NCBI RefSeq assembly: GCF_030373445.1
Contig: NZ_JAUCYU010000001.1
Location: 124,001-188,000 of the forward strand
Direction: 5' to 3'
From: Roseovarius sp.
GTDB lineage: Bacteria > Pseudomonadota > Alphaproteobacteria > Rhodobacterales > Rhodobacteraceae
Length of the DNA: 64,000 bases
Shown: in pieces, positions 58,622 through 64,000 of the stretch
Numbering within the stretch: the stretch's first letter is position 1
Layout of the letters: every line of letters begins with the position of its first letter
Made by a program: the position numbers and the translations under genes
Notes under the pieces: model-generated
Told to the model about the DNA's origin: nothing
The model's input: the letters and a program-made list of their open reading frames with translations, nothing else
Database searches by the model: none

Positions 58622-59587
58622 TCAAAAATCCACGACCACAGCCCGCCCCTGCGCCTGCGCCAGTTCCACCACCCGAGACGCCACCGCCAGGTCCTGCAAC
58701 CCCACGCCCGTGCCATCGAACAGCGTGATCTCCTCCGCATTCCGCCGCCCCGGATGCGCCCCGTTGATGACCGCCCCGAGCTGGTGAACATCCCCTTCGC
58801 CCATCAGGCCTTGCGCCACCGCATGCTGCGCCTCGCCGATCGACACCGCCTGCGCCACCTCGTCGGTAAATACGACAGCCCGGGCCAGCAACCCCGGCGC
58901 CACCTCCTGCTTGCCCTTCGTATCCGTCCCCATGCAGGCCACATGCGTGCCAGGCGCCACCTGGTCCGCCCCGAGGATCGCCTCGAAGGAAGAGGTGATC
59001 GAGATGATCACATCCGCCTCCCTCATGCCCCCCAACTCGACAGCCTCGAACGGCACCCCGGCCTCGTCCGCCACCTTCTGCAGGTTCGGCAACATCTCCG
59101 GATGCAGGTTCCACCCGATCACCTTCTCGAACGCCCTTTGCTCCAACGCCGCCCGCAGTTGAAACGCCGCCTGGTGCCCCGCGCCGATCATCCCCAGCAC
59201 CCGCGCATCCTCCCTTGCCAGGTACCGGATCGACACCGCCGACGCCGCCGCCGTCCTCAACGCCGTCAACAGGTTGCCGCCAACCATCGCATGCGCCCGC
59301 CCCGTATCGGCATCGAACAAAAACACCGTCGACTGGTGATTGATCACCCCATGCGTCTCAAGGTTATGCGGCCAGTACCCCCCGGCCTTCAGCCCCAGCG
59401 TCAGCCCCGACCGGTCGAACCCGCCCTTGAAGCCATAGAGCGCATCCTCATGCCCGATCGCCTCACGCACGACGGGAAAGTTATACGCCTCCCCCGCCGC
59501 CATTGCCGCGAACACCCGCTCGACCGCCTCGAACGCGGCCTCCCGCGTCATCAGGTCGGCAATCTCCCGCTCCGGTACGATGATCAT
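58622..59587 (-). CDS. bhcD: Iminosuccinate reductase BhcD (ornithine cyclodeaminase family)
   Basis: 321 residues of the ornithine cyclodeaminase/mu-crystallin family: substrate region YGFKGGFDRSGLTLGLKAGGYWP, Rossmann motif LGMIGAGHQAAFQLRAAL, and DVIISITSSFEAILGADQV. In the beta-hydroxyaspartate cycle BhcD reduces iminosuccinate to L-aspartate with NADH, closing the cycle. The identification rests on its position as last gene of bhcABCD. ATG 59587 is chosen as the family-length start; upstream in-frame residues look non-coding. Confidence 0.88.
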   Translation of the reverse strand: MIIVPEREIADLMTREAAFEAVERVFAAMAAGEAYNFPVVREAIGHEDALYGFKGGFDRSGLTLGLKAGGYWPHNLETHGVINHQSTVFLFDADTGRAHAMVGGNLLTALRTAAASAVSIRYLAREDARVLGMIGAGHQAAFQLRAALEQRAFEKVIGWNLHPEMLPNLQKVADEAGVPFEAVELGGMREADVIISITSSFEAILGADQVAPGTHVACMGTDTKGKQEVAPGLLARAVVFTDEVAQAVSIGEAQHAVAQGLMGEGDVHQLGAVINGAHPGRRNAEEITLFDGTGVGLQDLAVASRVVELAQAQGRAVVVDF

Positions 59588-59600
59588 CCCCGGCCCCCGC

Positions 59601-60764
59601 TCAATACGCGAAACCGCGGGCCGAAACCGGCCAGACCACCTCGACCTTTCCGCCCCGCACGCCCACGTACCAATCATGCACGTTGCAGGTCGGGTCACAG
59701 TGCCCCGGCACCAGCTTCAGCTTGTCATTGACGGAAAGCACCCCGCCGGGGTCGGCCACCACCCCATGCTCGTCCGAGCATTTGACATACTCAACGTCAT
59801 CCCGCCCGAAGACCACCGGCAAGCCGCTATCCACCGATTGCGCCTTCAGCCCGGCATCGACAATCGCCTTGTCGGGCTTGGCATGGCTCATCACGCTGGT
59901 CAGCAGGAACAGCGCATTCTCCCACTCCCCCCGGTCGATCCGCTCGCCTTTCTCGTCAAGGATCCGCCCGTAATCCGCATCCATGAACGCATACGACCCG
60001 CATTGCAGTTCGTTATACACCCCCGACGCGCTCTCGAAATAATACGAGCCCGTGCCGCCCCCGCCGACGATATCGCACTCCAGCCCCTCGGCCTTCAGCG
60101 CCTCCACCGCGTCTTTCACCATCGCCACGGCAACATCGATCTTGGCCTTCCGGTCGGCATATGCATCCAGATGCTGCATCGCCCCCTGGTACGCCTGTAT
60201 CCCCGCAAACTTCAGCCCCGGCGCGGCATCAATCGCCCTGGCGATCTCCACCACCTCCGGCGTCGTCGTCACCCCACAGCGCCCGGCGCCACAGTCGATC
60301 TCGACAAGGCACTCGACCTCCGTCCCATGCCGCTCCGCCGCGGCCGACAGCTCGCCCACATTGGCCGGGTCGTCCACACAGCACAACACCCGCACGCCAA
60401 GCTTCGGCAACCGCGCCAGCCGGTCGATCTTGGCCGGCTCCCGCACCTGGTTCGACACCAGCACATCGCTGATGCCCCCACGCACGAAAACCTCCGCCTC
60501 GCTCACCTTCTGGCAACACACCCCACAGGCCCCGCCCAGCGCGATCTGCAGTTTCGCCACGTCCACCGACTTGTGCATCTTCCCGTGCACCCGGTGCCGC
60601 ATCCCGTGCGCCTTGGCATAGTCGCCCATCTTGCGGATGTTCCGCTCCAGCGCGTCGAGGTCCAGCATAAGGCAGGGCGTCTGGATCTCCGCCTCGTCCA
60701 TTCCCGGCTTGGCCGGAATGTCGAACCCCACGTCGAAATCGTCAAAATTGCTCACGTCTTTCAT
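59601..60764 (-). CDS. bhcC: Beta-hydroxyaspartate aldolase BhcC
   Basis: A 387-residue fold-type III PLP enzyme of the D-threonine aldolase / D-hydroxyaspartate dehydratase family: Schiff-base Lys region RHRVHGKMHKSVDVAKLQ, phosphate site GGGGTGSYYFE, and metal-binding PGHCDPTCNVHDWYVG at the end. BhcC condenses glycine and glyoxylate to (2R,3S)-beta-hydroxyaspartate. Order and orientation match the Paracoccus denitrificans bhc operon. Confidence 0.9.
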   Translation of the reverse strand: MKDVSNFDDFDVGFDIPAKPGMDEAEIQTPCLMLDLDALERNIRKMGDYAKAHGMRHRVHGKMHKSVDVAKLQIALGGACGVCCQKVSEAEVFVRGGISDVLVSNQVREPAKIDRLARLPKLGVRVLCCVDDPANVGELSAAAERHGTEVECLVEIDCGAGRCGVTTTPEVVEIARAIDAAPGLKFAGIQAYQGAMQHLDAYADRKAKIDVAVAMVKDAVEALKAEGLECDIVGGGGTGSYYFESASGVYNELQCGSYAFMDADYGRILDEKGERIDRGEWENALFLLTSVMSHAKPDKAIVDAGLKAQSVDSGLPVVFGRDDVEYVKCSDEHGVVADPGGVLSVNDKLKLVPGHCDPTCNVHDWYVGVRGGKVEVVWPVSARGFAY

Positions 60765-60836
60765 CGCATTTCTCCCTTCAGGCTGAAGCCCGGGCCAATG
60801 CCCCGGCCAGTCATCACATGTCCCGTAGGGCGGGCT

Positions 60837-61808
60837 TCAGCCCGCCATCCACGGCAGCTTGTCCAGATCCACGTTCCCGCCGGTCACGATCACGCCCACG
60901 CGCTTGCCGGCAAACCGCTCCCTGTTCTTCAGGATCGTCGCCAGCGGCACCGCGCTGCTGGGCTCCATCACGATCTTCATGCGCGTCCATGTCAGCTTCA
61001 TCGCCGCCACGATCTCCTCCTCCGACGCGGTCAGGATGTCGCGCACATAGGTCGACACGAAATGCCATGTCAGGTCCTTCAGCGGCACTTTCAGCCCGTC
61101 CGCCACCGTCTCCGGCGCGTCATCGGCGATGATGTGCCCGGCCCGGAAACTGCGATACGCGTCATCCGCCTGCTCCGGCTCGGCGGCGATCACCTGCACA
61201 TCCGGCGCCAGCTCCGACAGCGTCAGGCAGGTGCCCGAGATCATCCCGCCCCCGCCGATCGGCGCCACCACCATGTCCAGCCCACCGGTCTGCGCCATCA
61301 GCTCCCGCGCACAGGTCCCCTGCCCGGCAATGACGCGCGGGTCGTTATAGGGATGCACGAAATCGCCCCCCGTCCGCGCCTGTACCTCGGCAAACACCGC
61401 CTCGCGGCTGCTGGTCGAGGGCTCGCACTCGGTTATCGTCCCGCCATAGCCGCGCACGGCGTCCTTCTTGGCCTGCGGCGCCGTGCGCGGCATGACCACG
61501 TTGCACGGAATACCCCGCCGCCCCGCGGCATAGCTCAGTGACAGCGCGTGATTGCCCGAGGAATGGGTGCAGACACCCTTCTCCAGCATCTCCTCCGGCA
61601 ACCCGAACACGGCATTCGTCGCACCCCGCACCTTGAACGCCCCGGCCTTCTGGAAATTCTCGCATTTGAAGAACAGCTCCGCCCCGGTCAGGTCGTTGAG
61701 GTAAGAAGATGTCAACACGGGCGTCCGATGGATATGCGGCGCGATCCGCTCATGCGCGGCCAGCATGTCGTCGAAGGTCGGGATTAACGTCTTGTTAACA
61801 TCCTTCAT
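60837..61808 (-). CDS. bhcB: Beta-hydroxyaspartate dehydratase BhcB
   Basis: A 323-residue fold-type II PLP enzyme of the serine/threonine dehydratase family: Lys in KCENFQKAGAFKVRGA, SSGNHALSLSYAA (cofactor-binding Asn loop), and the phosphate-binding GGGGMISG. BhcB dehydrates beta-hydroxyaspartate to iminosuccinate. No ACT domain follows, unlike biosynthetic threonine deaminase. Start overlaps the bhcA stop by one base. Confidence 0.9.
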   Translation of the reverse strand: MKDVNKTLIPTFDDMLAAHERIAPHIHRTPVLTSSYLNDLTGAELFFKCENFQKAGAFKVRGATNAVFGLPEEMLEKGVCTHSSGNHALSLSYAAGRRGIPCNVVMPRTAPQAKKDAVRGYGGTITECEPSTSSREAVFAEVQARTGGDFVHPYNDPRVIAGQGTCARELMAQTGGLDMVVAPIGGGGMISGTCLTLSELAPDVQVIAAEPEQADDAYRSFRAGHIIADDAPETVADGLKVPLKDLTWHFVSTYVRDILTASEEEIVAAMKLTWTRMKIVMEPSSAVPLATILKNRERFAGKRVGVIVTGGNVDLDKLPWMAG

Positions 61809-62998
61809 CACGCGGCCTCCCTTTGCCTGGCGCCTGCGGAGGCCCGATACACCTCCTGCGCCGCCGCCACGCCCGAGCCCAGCCGGATATCCATCCCGAT
61901 ATCCGCCATGCACATCTCCGCCGTGGCAATCCCGCTCAGCGCCATCACGTCGGTCAGGCTCCCCAGGTGCCCGATCCGGAACACCTTGCCGGCAACCTCG
62001 CCCAACCCGGTGCCAAAGGCGGTGCCATAGACCTCGGCCGCCCGCGCCACGATATCGCTGGCATTCACCCCCTTCGGCGTCCGGATCGCGCTCACCGTGT
62101 CCGACCAAAGCTCCGGCCCCGCGGCACACAGCTCCAGCCCCCACGCCTGCACCGCCGCCCTGACCCCGTCGGCAATTCTCGCATGGCGGGCGAAGACCTG
62201 CGCCATCCCCTCCGCCAGCAGCATGTCGCACGCCAGGTTCAGCCCGTTGATCAGCCCAACCGGCGGCGTGTACGGATACCCGCCCTGCGCATATCCCTTC
62301 TCCATGTCGCGAACGTCGAAGAACGTCCGCGGCAGCCGCGCCTCTTCCACCGCCGCCAGCGCCTTGCGGCTGAATGCCGTGATGGCCAGCCCGGCCGGCA
62401 GCATGAACCCCTTCTGAGAGCCGGCCACGGCCACGTCGACACCCCAGTCATCGAACCGGAACTCCATCGACGCGATCGACGACACGCCATCGACGAACAG
62501 CATCGCCGGATGCCCCGCCTTGTCCATCGCCGACCGCAGCGCCCCGATATCCGAGCGCACCCCGGTCGCCGTCTCGTTATGCGTGGCCAGCACCGCCTTG
62601 ATCCGTTGCCCCTGATCCGCCGCCAGAACCTCGCCCAGTCGCTCGGCCGGTATCCCCTCGCCCCACGGCACCTCGACCACGTGCACATCAAGCCCGTGGC
62701 GCTGGCACATGTCGATCCAGCGATGCGAGAACATCCCGTTCCTTGCCGCCAGCACCCGGTCGCCGGGCGACAGCGTGTTGGTCAGCGCCGTCTCCCACCC
62801 GCCCGTGCCGGTCGAGGGGAACAGGAACACCTCCGCGCTCTCGCTCTTCAAGATCTCCCGCACCTTGCCCCTGACCGGGTGCAGCATCTCGCCGAACACG
62901 GCCGAGCGATGGTCGATCGTCGGCATGTCGCACGCCTTGCGCAGCGCCTCGGGAATGTTCGTCGGACCGGGAATGAAAACCGGGTTCTGCAAGTTCAT
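61808..62998 (-). CDS. bhcA: L-aspartate-glyoxylate aminotransferase BhcA
   Basis: A 396-residue class V aminotransferase. It starts NPVFIPGPTNIPEALRKACD, has STGTGGWETALTNTLSPGD (cofactor phosphate region), the DGVSS Asp and the Lys in VAGSQKGFMLPAGL, and ends near IRLGSGVAAAQEVYR. BhcA moves the amino group of aspartate to glyoxylate, giving oxaloacetate and glycine. GGAGGAG is six bases before ATG 62998; ATG 63001 or 63013 are less well spaced. Confidence 0.92.
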   Translation of the reverse strand: MNLQNPVFIPGPTNIPEALRKACDMPTIDHRSAVFGEMLHPVRGKVREILKSESAEVFLFPSTGTGGWETALTNTLSPGDRVLAARNGMFSHRWIDMCQRHGLDVHVVEVPWGEGIPAERLGEVLAADQGQRIKAVLATHNETATGVRSDIGALRSAMDKAGHPAMLFVDGVSSIASMEFRFDDWGVDVAVAGSQKGFMLPAGLAITAFSRKALAAVEEARLPRTFFDVRDMEKGYAQGGYPYTPPVGLINGLNLACDMLLAEGMAQVFARHARIADGVRAAVQAWGLELCAAGPELWSDTVSAIRTPKGVNASDIVARAAEVYGTAFGTGLGEVAGKVFRIGHLGSLTDVMALSGIATAEMCMADIGMDIRLGSGVAAAQEVYRASAGARQREAA

Positions 62999-63069
62999 CA
63001 TGGGCTCCTCCATCGCCTGACGTGGACGCTAGCAATGGACGAGCCGATTGGAAATTTTTTTGAAAACCG

Positions 63070-63097
63070 ATTTCAGAAACGGTGGAAACGCTGAAAT
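63070..63097. promoter_or_regulatory. Palindrome in the bhcA/bhcR divergent promoter
   Basis: ATTTCAG (63070-63076) and CTGAAAT (63091-63097) are perfect inverted arms around a 14-base centre with two GAAACG-like repeats. A likely operator for the IclR-type regulator BhcR. TTGACA (63116-63121) lies between it and bhcR. Confidence 0.45.
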
Positions 63098-63149
63098 TCC
63101 CGGCTTATCAAATGGTTGACATTTTTCACCAAGCGAAGGCGTTTTTCAT

Positions 63150-63977
63150 ATGGCGCAGGAAACCGACAGCCCCAACCGCCGCGCCCGCGGCCGCCCCCGC
63201 GGCTGGGACGACAAGACCGAACAGAACACCATCAAGTCGCTCGACCGGGCGATGTTGGTTTTCGAGCATCTCAGCCGCTTCAAGGGCCGGATGCTCACTG
63301 AACTGGCCGACGATCTGACCCAGTCGCCCGCCACGGTCTACCGCGTGCTCGTCACGCTCGAAACCCGCGGCCTCGTCGAATTCGACCCTGCCGAACAGCT
63401 CTGGCATATCGGCCCGCAGGCCTTCGTGATCGGCGCCGGCTTCCTCCGCCGCACCAGCCTCGTCGAACGCGCCCGCCCGATCCTGCGCCGCCTGATGGAA
63501 GTCACCGGAGAGACCGCCAATCTCGGCCGCGAACAGGACGGACAGGTGCTGTTCCTCAGCCAGGTCGAGACCAACGCCACCATCCGCGCCTTCTTCCCGC
63601 CCGGCACGCTGGCCGAGATGCATTCCTCGGGCATCGGCAAGGTGCTGCTGGCCCAGATGCCGCCCGAAAGAGTGGCGCAGGTGCTGGCCAGCCACCCCCT
63701 GCAGGCCTTCACCGCCAACACCCTCACCGATCCGCCAAGCCTGGCCCGCGACCTCGCCACGATCCGCGAACAGGGCTTCGCCATCGACGCCGAGGAACGC
63801 AACGAAGGTATGCGCTGCATCGCGGCCCCGGTCTTCGACCACAGCCGCACCGCCGTTGCCGGCCTCTCCGTTTCCGGCCCGACAAGCCGCGTGTCCGAGG
63901 ACAAGACCGAAGAGCTGAGCCGCGCCGTACTTCAGGCCGCGCAAGACCTCTCCTCCGCCCTCGGCGGCCTCCCCTGA
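63150..63977 (+). CDS. bhcR: IclR family regulator BhcR of the beta-hydroxyaspartate cycle
   Basis: 275 residues. The N-terminal winged helix (about 28-90) has SLDRAMLVFEHLSRFKGRMLTELADDLTQSPATVYRVLVTLETRGLV, the IclR layout. The effector domain has ETANLGREQDGQVLFLSQVET, MHSSGIGKVLLAQMP and GMRCIAAPVFDHSRTAVAGLSVSGP. It is divergent from bhcABCD. In Paracoccus BhcR binds glyoxylate and controls the bhc operon; the same role is inferred here. The stop codon is inside the window. Confidence 0.9.
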   Translation: MAQETDSPNRRARGRPRGWDDKTEQNTIKSLDRAMLVFEHLSRFKGRMLTELADDLTQSPATVYRVLVTLETRGLVEFDPAEQLWHIGPQAFVIGAGFLRRTSLVERARPILRRLMEVTGETANLGREQDGQVLFLSQVETNATIRAFFPPGTLAEMHSSGIGKVLLAQMPPERVAQVLASHPLQAFTANTLTDPPSLARDLATIREQGFAIDAEERNEGMRCIAAPVFDHSRTAVAGLSVSGPTSRVSEDKTEELSRAVLQAAQDLSSALGGLP

Positions 63978-64000
63978 CGCCCTGCCTTCGGGCATGACAG

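Overview
The window is a high-GC chromosomal segment from an alphaproteobacterium, most likely a marine Rhodobacteraceae (Roseobacter group) species. The evidence is the gene set: a DddP-type DMSP lyase, the aerobic cobalamin pathway (CobC/CobD/CobW/CobN), a PhyR-NepR-EcfG general stress response and a beta-hydroxyaspartate cycle operon. No rRNA, tRNA, CRISPR array, prophage or insertion sequence was seen.

Layout. 1-9 kb: the 3' part of dddP, a GGDEF protein, a nuclease-fold exported protein, a hydrolase-OsmC fusion, a small cobalamin operon (DUF1636-cobC-cobD), a lytic transglycosylase and an RNA methyltransferase. 9.0-10.0 kb: an array of about 360-bp tandem repeats that I read as a type I toxin-antitoxin-like system. 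It has three short plus-strand RNAs with nearly identical promoters and terminators, and two minus-strand genes for hydrophobic peptides of 28-31 residues whose start regions are complementary to the neighbouring RNA. 10.0-13.5 kb: smc. 13.8-21.3 kb: a cobalamin riboswitch followed by cbtB, cbtA, a His-rich exported protein, cobW, a GNAT gene and cobN. 21.3-22.8 kb: small metabolic and unknown genes. 23.0-29.1 kb: a haem uptake locus, hmuR divergent from hmuSTUV.

29.1-36.8 kb is a general stress response island. phyR and nepR-ecfG-histidine kinase diverge from interlocked promoters of the form GGAAC-N16/17-(C/G)GTT. The same motif precedes a DUF883-holin operon, a DUF1328 gene, a 44-codon membrane peptide, exoD, an exported protein and a probable small RNA.

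36.8-44.6 kb and 48.2-58.1 kb look like two halves of one catabolic locus. The first half has a GntR/FCD regulator, an acyl-CoA ligase, an alpha/beta hydrolase and a three-subunit molybdenum hydroxylase whose large subunit is fused to a CoxG-like domain. The second half has an MDR oxidoreductase, a thioesterase, a branched-chain-amino-acid-type ABC transporter and a fused HyuA-HyuB hydantoinase/oxoprolinase. Both halves carry a shared 15-bp motif, TATAC-N5-GTATA, in their divergent promoter regions. Between them sit minCDE and a type II PIN-domain toxin-antitoxin pair. The true substrate is unknown.

58.6-64.0 kb: bhcABCD with the divergent IclR-type regulator bhcR, the complete beta-hydroxyaspartate cycle for glyoxylate assimilation.
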